Source of the DNA: Affinundibacterium amnicola
Lineage (GTDB): Bacteria; Pseudomonadota; Gammaproteobacteria; Burkholderiales; Burkholderiaceae_D
Reading direction: 5' to 3'
NCBI RefSeq assembly: GCF_014284275.1
Contig: NZ_JACOFU010000001.1
Coordinates: 868,001 to 932,000, forward strand
Length of the DNA: 64,000 nucleotides
The notes beneath the pieces are model-generated. The model was not told the origin of the DNA and made no database searches. It worked only from the letters and a program-made list of their open reading frames with translations. Shown piece after piece: positions 40,414 through 51,001 of this stretch (the stretch's first letter is position 1; each line of letters opens with the position of its first letter). The position numbers and the translations under genes were made by a program.

Positions 40414-41208
40414 ATGCACCCAATGCTCAATACGGCAATTAAAGCCGCTCGTCGTGCCGCGACTATTATTAATCGTGCTTCTTTTGATGTGGACCGCGTC
40501 CAAGTCAGCGAAAAGCAATACAACGATTTCGTAACTGAAGTTGATCGCGCTGCCGAAGCTGCGATTATTGAGGTGCTGACTTCCGCTTATCCAGATCACG
40601 CGATTCTTGCTGAAGAATCCGGCGCATCCAAAAATCTGCATGACGACAATGAAAATGTCTGGATCATTGACCCGCTCGATGGTACGACGAATTTTATCCA
40701 TGGCTTTCCACAGTATTGCGTTTCCATTGCCCTGCAACAAAAAGGCGTCATCACACAAGCTGTTATCTATGACCCTAGCCGCAATGAAATGTTCACTGCA
40801 TCCAAAGGCGGCGGCGCATTTTTAAATGACAAACGTATCCGCGTGACCAAATGCGACAAGATCGCTGATGCCTTAATCGGCACTGGCTTCTCTGGTCGCG
40901 ACATGGCTGGTCTTGATGAATACATGGAAATGTACAAAATCATGACGCAAAAATGCCAAGGCTTGCGCCGTCCAGGTGCTGCCGCTTTGGATTTGGCTTA
41001 CGTCGCCATGGGTCGTTTAGATGGTTTCTTTGAAAAAGGTTTAGCACCATGGGATATCGCTGCAGGTTCTTTAGTCGTGACTGAAGCTGGCGGTATCGTT
41101 GGCACATTCTCTGGCGAATCAGATTATCTGTACAAAGGTGACGTATTAGCAGGCACACCAAAAGTATTCGGCCAAATGGTCAATGCCTTACAAGCCTTCG
41201 CAAAATAA
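40414..41208 (+). CDS. suhB: Inositol monophosphatase family protein SuhB
   Basis: A 264-residue magnesium-dependent phosphatase. Metal motifs: [10 protein letters not shown] (Glu) and [17 protein letters not shown] (Asp pair), then [17 protein letters not shown]. In E. coli SuhB is also part of rRNA antitermination complexes. Divergent from trmJ. No clear Shine-Dalgarno site; ATG 40414 is the family start ([12 protein letters not shown]). Confidence 0.95.
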   Translation: MHPMLNTAIKAARRAATIINRASFDVDRVQVSEKQYNDFVTEVDRAAEAAIIEVLTSAYPDHAILAEESGASKNLHDDNENVWIIDPLDGTTNFIHGFPQYCVSIALQQKGVITQAVIYDPSRNEMFTASKGGGAFLNDKRIRVTKCDKIADALIGTGFSGRDMAGLDEYMEMYKIMTQKCQGLRRPGAAALDLAYVAMGRLDGFFEKGLAPWDIAAGSLVVTEAGGIVGTFSGESDYLYKGDVLAGTPKVFGQMVNALQAFAK

Positions 41209-41219
41209 AACGACTTTCA

Positions 41220-41250
41220 ACACATCGTTTTCAAACAGAAAACGATGTGT
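41220..41250 (+). other. Perfect 13-bp hairpin after suhB
   Basis: ACACATCGTTTTC (41220-41232) pairs perfectly with 41238-41250 around AAACA, 12 bases past the suhB stop. The + strand has no T tract after it, so it is more likely an mRNA 3'-end stabiliser or Rho-associated end than a classical terminator. Confidence 0.6.
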
Positions 41251-41321
41251 AAATGCAAAAATAAGCATCGCAGCGACATCACAGCGCAGCATAAAAATTA
41301 TTACAAGCAGCACCCAAACCT

Positions 41322-41340
41322 TTCCCGCTCCCTGCGGGAA
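41322..41340 (+). other. Short GC-rich hairpin in the RhlE leader
   Basis: TTCCCGC (41322-41328), loop TCCCT, GCGGGAA (41334-41340), then GTTTGTTTC. It ends 23 bases before the helicase ATG. It could be a weak terminator for suhB or a 5'-UTR structure controlling the helicase, which remodels RNA. Confidence 0.5.
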
Positions 41341-41363
41341 GTTTGTTTCATATAGAAATTAGC

Positions 41364-42749
41364 ATGACCACATTTTCAGATCTCGGTCTTTCCGAGTCCA
41401 TCGTTCGCGCTGTTAGCGAACACGGCTACACCATTCCTACACCGATACAAGCGCAGGCAATTCCTGCGGTCATCAAAGGCGGTGATTTACTTGCTGGCGC
41501 GCAGACCGGCACAGGCAAAACTGCTGGCTTTACTCTGCCAATTTTAGAACGATTGTTGCGCAGCTCACCTGCTCCAAAAAATAAAACCGATCGCCGCAAT
41601 ATCCGTGTTTTAGTCTTGACACCAACCCGTGAACTGGCGGCACAAGTTGAAGAAAGCGTCGCCACTTATGGCAAACATACACCACTCAATTCTGGCGTTA
41701 TCTTCGGCGGCGTCGGTATCAATCCACAAGTCAAATTACTCAAAACAGGTGTCGACGTTTTGGTAGCAACACCAGGTCGCTTACTCGATCATCATCAGCA
41801 AGGCACGATAGATTTACGCCATATCGAAATCTTGGTATTGGACGAAGCAGATCGCATGCTCGACATGGGCTTCATCCATGACATCAAAAAAGTATTAGCG
41901 ATACTTCCTGCGAAGCGTCAGAATTTATTGTTCTCTGCCACATTCTCTGATGACATCAAAACGCTTGCGGATAAATTATTGAATAATCCCGCAATGATAG
42001 AAGTTGCTCGCCGCAATTCCACCGTCGAAGTGATTGCACAAAAAGTCCATCCGGTTGATCGCGATAAAAAACAAGCGATGCTGGCGCACTTAATCAAGAC
42101 ACATAAGTGGACGCAAGTTTTGGTTTTTACTCGCACCAAACATGGCGCGAATAAATTGGTGGAACAATTAATTCGCGACGAAATTAATGCGATGGCGATT
42201 CACGGCAATAAGAGTCAATCCGCGCGCACCAAAGCTTTGGCAGAATTTAAAGATGGTAGCTTAACGGTCTTAGTTGCAACCGATATCGCCGCCCGTGGTA
42301 TCGACATCGATCAATTGCCACACGTCGTCAATTACGACTTGCCAAACGTCGCGGAAGATTATGTACACCGTATCGGCCGTACAGGTCGCGCAGGTGCTAC
42401 TGGTGAGGCCGTGTCATTAGTCTGCGTCGATGAATTCAAACTCTTGGCCGATATTGAGAAATTTATCAAACGCCAAATTCCACAGGAAATTATTGACGGT
42501 TTCATTCCCGACCCACACGCAAAAGCACAACCAATACAATTGCGCAGTTTCCCAAATCCTGCGCAGGGTCATGGCCGCAGTGGTGTCAATGGCGGGGGCA
42601 ATCGCGGCAAAACGCCAAGCCGCCCACAAGGCGCGCCGAAGGCAGCTGGTAGCAATGTCGCACGCAATGCAGGCCCTAAACCTGCTGGCGCAAAACCCGC
42701 ATTTAAGCAAAGTACACCACGTCGTTCAGGCGGTCGCGGCGGCGCTTAA
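41364..42749 (+). CDS. rhlE: DEAD-box RNA helicase (RhlE-like)
   Basis: A 461-residue helicase. Motifs in order: PIQAQAIP (Q), AQTGTGKT (I), PTRELA (Ia), TPGRL (Ib), VLDEADRML (II), FSATF (III), [13 protein letters not shown] (IV), [11 protein letters not shown] (V) and [10 protein letters not shown] (VI). The tail (about 385-461) is Gly/Ala/Arg/Pro-rich, basic and low in complexity, as in RhlE proteins for RNA binding. It remodels rRNA or mRNA, often in cold adaptation. I use ATG 41364 rather than the TTG seven codons upstream. Confidence 0.92.
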   Translation: MTTFSDLGLSESIVRAVSEHGYTIPTPIQAQAIPAVIKGGDLLAGAQTGTGKTAGFTLPILERLLRSSPAPKNKTDRRNIRVLVLTPTRELAAQVEESVATYGKHTPLNSGVIFGGVGINPQVKLLKTGVDVLVATPGRLLDHHQQGTIDLRHIEILVLDEADRMLDMGFIHDIKKVLAILPAKRQNLLFSATFSDDIKTLADKLLNNPAMIEVARRNSTVEVIAQKVHPVDRDKKQAMLAHLIKTHKWTQVLVFTRTKHGANKLVEQLIRDEINAMAIHGNKSQSARTKALAEFKDGSLTVLVATDIAARGIDIDQLPHVVNYDLPNVAEDYVHRIGRTGRAGATGEAVSLVCVDEFKLLADIEKFIKRQIPQEIIDGFIPDPHAKAQPIQLRSFPNPAQGHGRSGVNGGGNRGKTPSRPQGAPKAAGSNVARNAGPKPAGAKPAFKQSTPRRSGGRGGA

Positions 42750-42780
42750 TTGGTAGCTGTGTTGCAGTAATTAGTAAGAC

Positions 42781-42815
42781 AAAACGGGCAAATGTGTGAG
42801 CATTGCCCGTTTTTC
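42781..42815 (+). terminator. Rho-independent terminator after rhlE
   Basis: AAAACGGGCAA(A)TG pairs with CATTGCCCGTTTT with one bulge (42781-42794 and 42801-42813), ending in T4-5. Confidence 0.85.
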
Positions 42816-42953
42816 ATTAATAAAGCCAAAGCTTAAAAAAACCATGTCAATTACACTGACTTCGAGCGTATTTGCGCTATGATTTCGCACCTCAAGAAAT
42901 TTCAAAAAGAATTCGATTTTTCTCGCATTCAACTTACAAAACATCAATAAAAT

Positions 42954-45602
42954 ATGGCTACCACCGAAACCCACACCCCAATGATGAAGCAATATCTAGG
43001 TATCAAAGCGGATTATCCCGATACCCTAGTGTTCTATCGCATGGGCGATTTTTATGAATTGTTTTTTGAAGATGCAGAAAAAGTTTCTCGCATATTAGGC
43101 ATCACCTTAACGCAACGCGGGACATCGAATGGAGCGCCGATCAAGATGGCGGGCATTCCTTTTCATTCTATAGAACCTTACCTGGCCAAATTGGTAAAAA
43201 TAGGTGAATCAGCGGCGATCTGTGAACAAGTTGGAGATCCTGCCACAAGTAAAGGTCCGGTAGAACGCAAAGTCATGCGCGTCATCACACCAGGCACTTT
43301 AACCGATACTGATTTACTACCTGAAAAAGCAGAACGTCCTTTATTGGCGATGTGTCTGATAAGCCAACGCAAGACTGTCAACATCGGCTTGGCATGGTTG
43401 TCTCTAGCTAGCGGTGCTTTGAAATTGATGGAATTTAGTACTGATGAAAAATCGCTACAAGCGCGCTTGCAACAAGAATTAGAACGCATTTCACCTGCCG
43501 AAGTTTTAGTCTCTGCTGGTGGTTTAATGCTGGAAGAATTTCGTCATGAATTGCCGGGAAAATTTTCTGAAGTACCTGACTGGCATTTCGACTTGAAGCA
43601 AGGTCAAAAGTCTTTACAAGATCAACTCGCGACTTCCACATTGACGGGTTTTGGCGTTGAGAATTTTGGCGCAGCTTTGGGTGCTGCTGGCGCACTTTTG
43701 CGTTATGCCGAATCGACTCAAGGGCGCGGTTTAAAACACGTCAATTCACTTAGTGTGGAGTCTGAAAACGAGTTTATCGGACTCGATACTGCCACACGTC
43801 GCAACCTGGAATTAACCGAAACTTTACGCGGTCAAGAATCACCGACTTTATTTTCTTTGCTTGACCACTGTCGCACTGCGATGGGTTCACGCTTATTGCG
43901 TCATTGGTTACATCATGCACGACGTGACCAGCAAATCGCGCGCAGCCGGCATCAGGCTATCGATGCCTTATTGCAAGCAGATGCGACAACGGGCCTATCG
44001 AACACCTTAACGTCAATACCTGACATAGAACGCATCACCACACGCATCGCCCTGCTTTCTGCACGTCCACGCGATCTTGCAGCTTTACGTGATGGCGTTC
44101 AGCATCTTGGCACCGTTCGAACTTATGTGTCGATGTGTTTGAAGAATAATGAACCTCAGTTACTGGCGCAATCTTTGAGCAATCTAGCAACACCAAGTGA
44201 ATGTCTAGAGTTACTAGAACGTTCGCTGATGCCACAGCCCGCAACGATGGTACGCGATGGTGGCGTGATAGCGACAGGCTTTGATGCTGAACTCGATGAA
44301 CTGCGCTCGCTCTCAGAAAACGCAGGTCAATTTTTGATTGATCTAGAGACCTCGGAGCGCGCGCGTACTGGCATTGCGAATTTGCGGGTTGAATACAATA
44401 AAGTGCACGGTTTTTACATTGAAGTCACGAATGGTCAAGCAGATAAAGTGCCCGATAATTATCGCCGTCGTCAGACCTTAAAAAATGCCGAGCGTTACAT
44501 CACACCTGAACTGAAAGCCTTTGAAGACAAGGCATTGTCTGCGCAAGAACGTGCGCTAGTTCGTGAAAAAGTGTTGTACGAAAAACTGCTACAAGATTTG
44601 TTGCCGCATATTCAAACCTTGCAAACCATTGCACATGCAATCGCGCAATTGGATGCTTTGGTCAGTCTGGCCGATCACGCGATGAAAAATAACTGGTGCG
44701 CACCGCAGTTAGTCAGCGAACCGACTTTAGATATCGTACAAGGTCGCCACCCTGTGGTTGAAAATCAGATCGAACGCTTTATTGCGAATGATTGCCAGCT
44801 ATCTGCTGAACGCAAACTGTTATTGATCACCGGTCCGAACATGGGCGGTAAATCGACCTTTATGCGCCAAACTGCGCTGATCACTTTACTCGCTTATATC
44901 GGTAGTTATGTGCCCGCAACCCAAGTGACTATTGGACCCATTGATCGTATTTTCACACGTATCGGTGCGGCCGATGATCTTGCCGGTGGACGTTCTACCT
45001 TCATGGTGGAGATGACAGAATCGGCGGCGATTTTGCATGGCGCGACAGAAAATTCTTTGGTTTTGATGGATGAAGTCGGCCGTGGTACGTCGACCTTTGA
45101 TGGTCTGGCATTGGCATGGGCGATCGCACGGCATCTGATCATGACATCAAAAAGCTTTACTTTATTTGCGACCCATTATTTTGAATTGACGCAGTTACCA
45201 GATATACATCCTAGTGCAGAAAACGTGCATTTATCAGCAATCGAGCACAAAGAAAATATCGTGTTTTTACATGCGGTACAAGCTGGCCCTGCATCCCAAA
45301 GTTATGGTCTACAGGTTGCGCAGTTGGCAGGAATTCCGCAACCAGTAATCCGCGCAGCACGTAAGCATCTAGCGGATTTGGAAGCACAATCTTTACAGAG
45401 TACGCCGCAGTTTGATTTATTTTCAAGCAGCTCTGGTGCAGCCATTGAGGAACACTCTTCAGCTGAAGCAAGCCTCGTCAATTCGACACTAGATTCCGCT
45501 TTATTGTTTGCTGTTGACGAAATCGACCCAGATGCGATGACGCCACGTGAGGCACTTGATGCCTTGTACAAACTCAAGGCTCTGGCAAAATCCATCGTTT
45601 AA
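42954..45602 (+). CDS. mutS: DNA mismatch repair protein MutS
   Basis: An 882-residue mismatch-recognition ATPase. Mismatch-binding domain I with [11 protein letters not shown] (the Phe-X-Glu motif), core and clamp domains, then the ATPase: [14 protein letters not shown] (Walker A), [14 protein letters not shown] (signature), [16 protein letters not shown] (Walker B) and FATHYFELT. The C-terminal [18 protein letters not shown] is the tetramerisation helix. Full length. Starts [14 protein letters not shown]. Confidence 0.98.
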   Translation: MATTETHTPMMKQYLGIKADYPDTLVFYRMGDFYELFFEDAEKVSRILGITLTQRGTSNGAPIKMAGIPFHSIEPYLAKLVKIGESAAICEQVGDPATSKGPVERKVMRVITPGTLTDTDLLPEKAERPLLAMCLISQRKTVNIGLAWLSLASGALKLMEFSTDEKSLQARLQQELERISPAEVLVSAGGLMLEEFRHELPGKFSEVPDWHFDLKQGQKSLQDQLATSTLTGFGVENFGAALGAAGALLRYAESTQGRGLKHVNSLSVESENEFIGLDTATRRNLELTETLRGQESPTLFSLLDHCRTAMGSRLLRHWLHHARRDQQIARSRHQAIDALLQADATTGLSNTLTSIPDIERITTRIALLSARPRDLAALRDGVQHLGTVRTYVSMCLKNNEPQLLAQSLSNLATPSECLELLERSLMPQPATMVRDGGVIATGFDAELDELRSLSENAGQFLIDLETSERARTGIANLRVEYNKVHGFYIEVTNGQADKVPDNYRRRQTLKNAERYITPELKAFEDKALSAQERALVREKVLYEKLLQDLLPHIQTLQTIAHAIAQLDALVSLADHAMKNNWCAPQLVSEPTLDIVQGRHPVVENQIERFIANDCQLSAERKLLLITGPNMGGKSTFMRQTALITLLAYIGSYVPATQVTIGPIDRIFTRIGAADDLAGGRSTFMVEMTESAAILHGATENSLVLMDEVGRGTSTFDGLALAWAIARHLIMTSKSFTLFATHYFELTQLPDIHPSAENVHLSAIEHKENIVFLHAVQAGPASQSYGLQVAQLAGIPQPVIRAARKHLADLEAQSLQSTPQFDLFSSSSGAAIEEHSSAEASLVNSTLDSALLFAVDEIDPDAMTPREALDALYKLKALAKSIV

Positions 45603-45608
45603 GTTATC

Positions 45609-45645
45609 CGGCTTTGCGACTCTATTGTAAAGCCGCTCAGCTTTT
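45609..45645 (+). terminator. Possible terminator after mutS
   Basis: CGGCTTT (45609-45615) pairs with AAAGCCG (45629-45635), followed after six bases by TTTTT. The T run overlaps the stop of the converging gene. A weak candidate. Confidence 0.45.
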
Positions 45646-46418
45646 TATTTTGTGAACCGCGACAGCAGCTCACCTAGCGTTAATTTGCTTGTCGAGGATA
45701 TCGTTTCAATGAACTCGGCGTCCCGAAAAAGATGCCAACCATGCACAGCATGAGTATCGGGAAATGCATCCAACTTTGCTTGGTATTCCCAAGTACCAAA
45801 TAAACTACTGAGTTGATCACTGCTTGCTCCACGCTGAATTTCCATTGCATAGACGACGGTAAAGCCCTGACGTTTCAGCGAACCAAAGATCTTCATATCA
45901 GATTGCGCCACCGCGTTCTTCCAATAGATAAAATCCTTTTCATTAAACGGCACGCTTTCGTTGCTCTTTAATACGCATGGCGTTGCAAATCGCGGCAAAC
46001 TTGCGGTATCAGACTCCCACATCGGCGAAGCAACACTGTTCAGAAATTGGTCAAAATCTTTCGGACTTGGACGTGGATTTCCAAACGTTAAATAAGTGCC
46101 CTTACCTAAGTCAATCAATTGCATTTTCACACCATCGACTTGTCGCTCCGCGGTAGTTGCATTACTGTATTTCTTCCATTCCGTCCTAGTGGTGACCGTC
46201 CCCTGAACAGAGCTTCTTTGTAGCCGTGTCGCATCTTTCCAACTCAGTGATTTTGGGCATGGCAAAGATTGCGCATGCGCTGCCTTAACAGCACAAGTAA
46301 ATACGATGACAAAAACCGATAACACGACAGAAGCGATCCAAGCTTCGCCAAAGACGAGCTTAAAATTATTTTGGGATTTACAAAGCACTTTCGATTCCAC
46401 ATCTGCAAAAAATCTCAT
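45645..46418 (-). CDS. Secreted protein of unknown function
   Basis: A 257-residue protein with a hydrophobic signal (about 27-45) ending KAAHAQ, the likely cleavage site. The mature part has two Cys pairs candidates (LPCPKS, TPCVL) and aromatic-rich strands (GKGTYLTFGNPRPSPKDF). No recognised domain. The n-region is unusually long (about 25 residues), so the start may be later. It follows mtfA with 53 bases and converges with mutS. Confidence 0.7.
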   Translation of the reverse strand: MRFFADVESKVLCKSQNNFKLVFGEAWIASVVLSVFVIVFTCAVKAAHAQSLPCPKSLSWKDATRLQRSSVQGTVTTRTEWKKYSNATTAERQVDGVKMQLIDLGKGTYLTFGNPRPSPKDFDQFLNSVASPMWESDTASLPRFATPCVLKSNESVPFNEKDFIYWKNAVAQSDMKIFGSLKRQGFTVVYAMEIQRGASSDQLSSLFGTWEYQAKLDAFPDTHAVHGWHLFRDAEFIETISSTSKLTLGELLSRFTK

Positions 46419-46471
46419 TATCTGGAGAATAGTAAAATTTCACAAGCTAGGTTTAAGCGAAGAAACAATGA

Positions 46472-47278
46472 TTAACCCCATTCGCGTGGATCCACACAAT
46501 AATAGGCTTTCAAGAGCGCAAACAAAGCTGGGTGATACTGCGCTAGCTGGTGACTTTTTTGAAAAAAAGTTTCACTGCTTACTGCAAAAAATTCTGCTGG
46601 ATTGGTCGCACCATAAGGATCAATCAAGGTCATTTCATTATTTGCTAAGGCGTTTTGCAATCGTGTAAATTCTTGCTCCATCACTTGCGACCAACTACGA
46701 TACGCCGCTGTCGTTTGCAATACAGGTGCGCCATTTGCACTACCATCTTCACTATCAAGTTGATGGGCAAATTCATGAATCACCACATCATGCTCAAAAT
46801 CATCCTGAAATGTATTCGTGATGATCTGATCCCACGCCAAAATGACACGACCATCGCTCCAAGACTCGCCACTAAGAGTCTGATTGGTATGCGTGACAAT
46901 TCCACCAGCAGCAAGCTGCTGCCTTGGTGCAATGAAGGCGCTGGGATAGACTAGGATATGTGTAAGTTTAGGATAAACCGCGATTTCCCGATTCAACAAC
47001 AGCAGGCATGCCTTTGCTGCGATCGTCAATCGAATTTCATCCGTTATCTCCAAACCGGCACATCCAACGAAAGTCTTTTCATGCAAGAACTGACGAATCT
47101 TCCGTTTCAATTGCATCTGAAGATGCGTTGGCATGCGGCTATAGCCACGCACATTCTGTCGCAATATTTTCGAATACGCAGAAGGAAAAGCTTTGGTCAA
47201 AACATAATGCAAACGTATTCTTGGTAACACAAAGAAACCAACAATCAGTGCAAGAATAATAAAAGCTAACAACCACAT
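46472..47278 (-). CDS. mtfA: MtfA-like zinc metallopeptidase (M90)
   Basis: A 268-residue protein. One N-terminal hydrophobic segment (about 2-19) as anchor, then the M90 domain with HEFAH zinc motif (residues 168-172) followed by QLDSEDG. MtfA of E. coli binds Mlc and affects ptsG control; the E. coli form lacks the membrane helix that is seen in betaproteobacterial relatives. Likely in one unit with the secreted unknown downstream. Confidence 0.88.
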   Translation of the reverse strand: MWLLAFIILALIVGFFVLPRIRLHYVLTKAFPSAYSKILRQNVRGYSRMPTHLQMQLKRKIRQFLHEKTFVGCAGLEITDEIRLTIAAKACLLLLNREIAVYPKLTHILVYPSAFIAPRQQLAAGGIVTHTNQTLSGESWSDGRVILAWDQIITNTFQDDFEHDVVIHEFAHQLDSEDGSANGAPVLQTTAAYRSWSQVMEQEFTRLQNALANNEMTLIDPYGATNPAEFFAVSSETFFQKSHQLAQYHPALFALLKAYYCVDPREWG

Positions 47279-47440
47279 GGCAATCCTTGTTCATCAATAG
47301 AGTGGTCAATACCACGCGATGACTCTCAGTTGGGTATCATTCCACTGAACTCAATAGCTGAACGCATAGCAAAACATCGGCAGCAGCGAATTCGCTTAAC
47401 TGCGATAATCTTGGCTTCTTTCAATTTCAAAAGCTTTCTC

Positions 47441-48322
47441 ATGATGCGCAAAGGCATACTTTACGCCGCAGCCTGCTATTCGGCTTGGGGTTTATTTCCC
47501 ATTTACTTTAAAACACTACAAAGTATTCCATCGATAGAAATTCTATTGCATCGCATGATTTGGGCTTTAGTTTTTCTACTCTTCGTTTTGAGCGCACGTC
47601 GGCAATGGGCTTGGCTACATGAGCTTCTGCGCCAGCCCAAATTATTGGCGGGTTTTACAGCTAGCGCCTTGCTGCTTTCCGCAAATTGGTTTCTCTACAT
47701 TTGGGCAATCAATAATGACCGAATTGTCGATGCCAGTTTGGGTTATTTCATGACACCTTTGGTCAGTGTTTTTCTCGGCTTTCTTTTACTCAAAGAACGT
47801 ATGCGCGCGGTGCAATGGTTTGCGATCGCCTGCGCTGGAATTGGCGTTGCCTGGTTGAGTATACAAACGGGTCACCCACCTTGGATCGCCTTAGTGTTGG
47901 CATCTACTTTTGGCATGTATGGCCTACTCAGAAAAACCGCAGCACTCGGAGCCTTGGAAGGCTTATCGCTGGAGACCATGATCTTATTTCCGTTTGCACT
48001 TGCTTACCTTAGCTATCTGATGTGGCAAGGGCAAAGCGCGTTTTTGCAAGAGACAAGTTACACGCAAAGCCTACTTATCGCAGCAGGCCCAATAACGGCA
48101 ATTCCTCTTTTAATGTTTGCCGCAGCAGCGCGCCGCATTCCCTTAGCGACTCTAGGATTGATGCAATATATATCACCGACCATACAATTATTCATTGGCG
48201 TGTGGCTCTACAACGAACAATTTAGCCATGAACGATTATTGGTTTTTTTGGGAATTTGGCTAGGCTTACTGATTTACTCTGCGGATAGTCTGCATAACAA
48301 CTTTTCACGGAAACATTCATAA
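47441..48322 (+). CDS. rarD: RarD/EamA-family permease
   Basis: A 293-residue transporter with about ten hydrophobic segments in two EamA halves. Seen: AACYSAWGLFPIYFK, the RarD opening, WALVFL, and the late YISPTIQLFIGVWLYNE. RarD is a chloramphenicol-sensitive family of metabolite transporters; substrate unknown. ATG 47441 is preferred (MMRKGILYAA); the 37-codon upstream extension has no support. Confidence 0.85.
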   Translation: MMRKGILYAAACYSAWGLFPIYFKTLQSIPSIEILLHRMIWALVFLLFVLSARRQWAWLHELLRQPKLLAGFTASALLLSANWFLYIWAINNDRIVDASLGYFMTPLVSVFLGFLLLKERMRAVQWFAIACAGIGVAWLSIQTGHPPWIALVLASTFGMYGLLRKTAALGALEGLSLETMILFPFALAYLSYLMWQGQSAFLQETSYTQSLLIAAGPITAIPLLMFAAAARRIPLATLGLMQYISPTIQLFIGVWLYNEQFSHERLLVFLGIWLGLLIYSADSLHNNFSRKHS

Positions 48323-48570
48323 CTAATGTTTTTCGAGCAAAGACCACATCAATCTTTATTTTTAATGATAATTTTGAAATACATCTTGCAGATATTATGA
48401 CAGCAGGATGAAATTTGTCGGATTTACAGCCGATCTGCGCAAAATGTGACAATATTTTTGACATCTGCAACAGCATTTCTGCGAAAATTCGCATCTTTAT
48501 TTTTTCGGCGCGCAAGCGGTTTAACACACTGGCCCAGGCGTCTCCCGTAACAGGCTTTTTGGAGACCTAA

Positions 48571-50841
48571 ATGAAATTCCGCTTCCCCATCGTCATCATT
48601 GACGAAGACTTCCGTTCTGAAAACACTTCTGGCCTTGGTATTCGTGCACTTGCCGATGCGATGGAAAAAGAAGGTATGGAAGTTCTGGGTGTGACCAGTT
48701 ATGGCGACTTATCTCAGTTCGCCCAACAGCAATCGCGCGCTTCTGCTTTTATTCTATCCATCGATGATGAAGAGTTCGGTGAAGGCACCGATGAAGAAAG
48801 CGATTTTGCTCTGAAACCTTTGCGCGCTTTCGTTGAAGAAATCCGTTACAAGAACGCCGACATCCCAATTTATCTGTATGGTGAAACGCGTACTTCACGC
48901 CATATTCCAAATGATATTTTGCGCGAATTGCATGGCTTCATTCACATGTTTGAAGATACGCCGGAGTTCGTGGCTCGCCATATTATTCGTGAAGCAAAAT
49001 CTTACTTAGATGGCTTGGCACCACCATTCTTCCGCGCATTAGTTCATTATGCAAACGATGGCTCTTATTCTTGGCATTGCCCAGGTCACTCAGGTGGTGT
49101 GGCGTTTTTAAAATCACCTATCGGTCAAATGTTCCATCAATTCTTTGGTGAGAACATGTTGCGCGCCGACGTTTGCAATGCGGTGGAGGAACTCGGTCAA
49201 TTGCTTGACCATACAGGTCCAGTCGCGGCATCTGAGCGTAATGCTGCACGTATTTTCAATGCGGATCACTGCTATTTCGTCACCAACGGCACGTCGACTT
49301 CGAACAAGATGGTCTGGCATTCGACCGTAGCACCTGGCGATATCGTGGTGGTGGATCGCAACTGCCACAAATCGATTTTGCACTCCATCATCATGTGCGG
49401 CGCTATTCCTGTCTTCTTGATGCCGACTCGCAATCACCTCGGTATTATTGGACCAATTCCATTGGAAGAATTTTCCATGGAAAGCATACGCAAGAAAATT
49501 GAAGCAAATCCGTTTGCGAGCAAAGCAAAAAATAAGAAACCACGTATTTTGACGATTACACAATCAACTTATGATGGCGTCTTGTACAACGTTGAAACTT
49601 TAAAAGACATGCTCGATGGCGAGATCGATACACTGCATTTTGATGAAGCTTGGTTGCCACACGCGACCTTCCACAGCTTCTATCAAGACATGCACGCGAT
49701 TGGCAAAGAACGCCCACGTGCGAAGAAATCGATGATTTTCTCGACGCAATCTACACACAAATTGCTGGCAGGTATTTCACAAGCTTCACAAATCTTGGTG
49801 CGTGAATCTGAGACCGTCAAATTGGACAAGGATAGCTTCAACGAAGCCTATCTGATGCATACGTCAACTTCGCCACAATATTCGATTATCGCTTCTTGCG
49901 ATATCGCCGCAGCGATGATGGAAGCACCGGGCGGCACAGCGCTGGTAGAAGAATCTATTTTGGAGGCGCTAGACTTCCGTCGTGCGATGCGCAAAGTTGA
50001 TCAGGAATGGGGACAAGACTGGTGGTTCCAGGTTTGGGGACCAGAAGACCTTTCCGAAAACGGTGTAGGTACGCAAGAAGACTGGATGATCCATGCTGAA
50101 GATGACTGGCATGGTTTCGGCAAGCTCGCACCGGGCTTCAACATGCTCGATCCGATCAAGGCCACTATCGTTACCCCAGGTTTATCACTCGAAGGTAAAT
50201 TTGGCGAAACTGGTATTCCAGCTTCTATCGTCACGAAGTATTTGGCTGAGCACGGCGTTATCATTGAAAAATGCGGCCTGTACTCGTTCTTCATCATGTT
50301 TACCATCGGCATTACTAAAGGCCGCTGGAATACTTTATTGACTGCGTTGCAGCAGTTCAAAGATGACTATGACAAGAACCAACCGATGTGGCGCATCTTG
50401 CCGGAATTTGCTACAGCAAACCCACGCTATGAAGGCGCGGGGTTACGTGACCTTTGCCAAAGCATTCACGAAGTTTACAAAGCGCATGATGTTGCACGTT
50501 TGACGACAGAAATGTATTTATCCGATATGCAACCAGCAATGAAACCTTCTGACGCCTTTGCGAAAATGGCCCATCGTGAAATTGAACGCGTGTCGATTGA
50601 TGAATTGGAAGGTCGAGTTACAGCAATTTTGTTAACGCCCTATCCACCGGGCATTCCTTTGCTTATTCCAGGCGAACGCTTCAACAAGACAATTGTTGAT
50701 TATCTAAAATTCGTACGTGCATTCAATGAACAATTCCCTGGCTTCGAGACGGATTGCCATGGATTAGTTAAAGCTGAAGTTGACGGCAAACGTGGCTACT
50801 TCGTAGATTGCGTTCCTCAGGGTGCAGAAAATGTAGAGTAA
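48571..50841 (+). CDS. Ornithine/lysine/arginine decarboxylase (PLP, AdiA-like)
   Basis: A 756-residue biodegradative-type decarboxylase. N-terminal receiver-like wing domain (1-135), PLP domain with SWHCPGHSGG, VVVDRNCHKS, HFDEAW and the PLP lysine Lys397 in STQSTHKLLA, then the C-terminal domain (YPPGIPLLIPGE). The length fits AdiA (about 755) better than CadA or SpeC (about 710-730), but the substrate (Arg, Lys or Orn) cannot be fixed. These enzymes consume protons, in acid tolerance or polyamine supply. GGAG six bases before the ATG. TGCGAA-AA-TTCGCA at 48480-48493 is a small palindrome in its leader. Confidence 0.9.
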   Translation: MKFRFPIVIIDEDFRSENTSGLGIRALADAMEKEGMEVLGVTSYGDLSQFAQQQSRASAFILSIDDEEFGEGTDEESDFALKPLRAFVEEIRYKNADIPIYLYGETRTSRHIPNDILRELHGFIHMFEDTPEFVARHIIREAKSYLDGLAPPFFRALVHYANDGSYSWHCPGHSGGVAFLKSPIGQMFHQFFGENMLRADVCNAVEELGQLLDHTGPVAASERNAARIFNADHCYFVTNGTSTSNKMVWHSTVAPGDIVVVDRNCHKSILHSIIMCGAIPVFLMPTRNHLGIIGPIPLEEFSMESIRKKIEANPFASKAKNKKPRILTITQSTYDGVLYNVETLKDMLDGEIDTLHFDEAWLPHATFHSFYQDMHAIGKERPRAKKSMIFSTQSTHKLLAGISQASQILVRESETVKLDKDSFNEAYLMHTSTSPQYSIIASCDIAAAMMEAPGGTALVEESILEALDFRRAMRKVDQEWGQDWWFQVWGPEDLSENGVGTQEDWMIHAEDDWHGFGKLAPGFNMLDPIKATIVTPGLSLEGKFGETGIPASIVTKYLAEHGVIIEKCGLYSFFIMFTIGITKGRWNTLLTALQQFKDDYDKNQPMWRILPEFATANPRYEGAGLRDLCQSIHEVYKAHDVARLTTEMYLSDMQPAMKPSDAFAKMAHREIERVSIDELEGRVTAILLTPYPPGIPLLIPGERFNKTIVDYLKFVRAFNEQFPGFETDCHGLVKAEVDGKRGYFVDCVPQGAENVE

Positions 50842-50886
50842 CGATACAGTTCGTGGGTAAATGTATACAGCCACATACCGATTATC

Positions 50887-50926
50887 AGAAAAAAGCCGCA
50901 CTCAGTCCAAAGTGCGGCTTTTTTTT
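50887..50926 (+). terminator. Rho-independent terminator after the decarboxylase gene
   Basis: AAAAAGCCGCACT (about 50890-50902) pairs with AGTGCGGCTTTTT (50911-50923) around CAGTCCAA, with eight T in total. Confidence 0.95.
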
Positions 50927-51001
50927 AAGCATTTTTCTTTTTAGCAACCCTATATCCGAGATACAATTACCTCTACTCAAGACTCTCCGCAAAGTGAAAC
51001 A

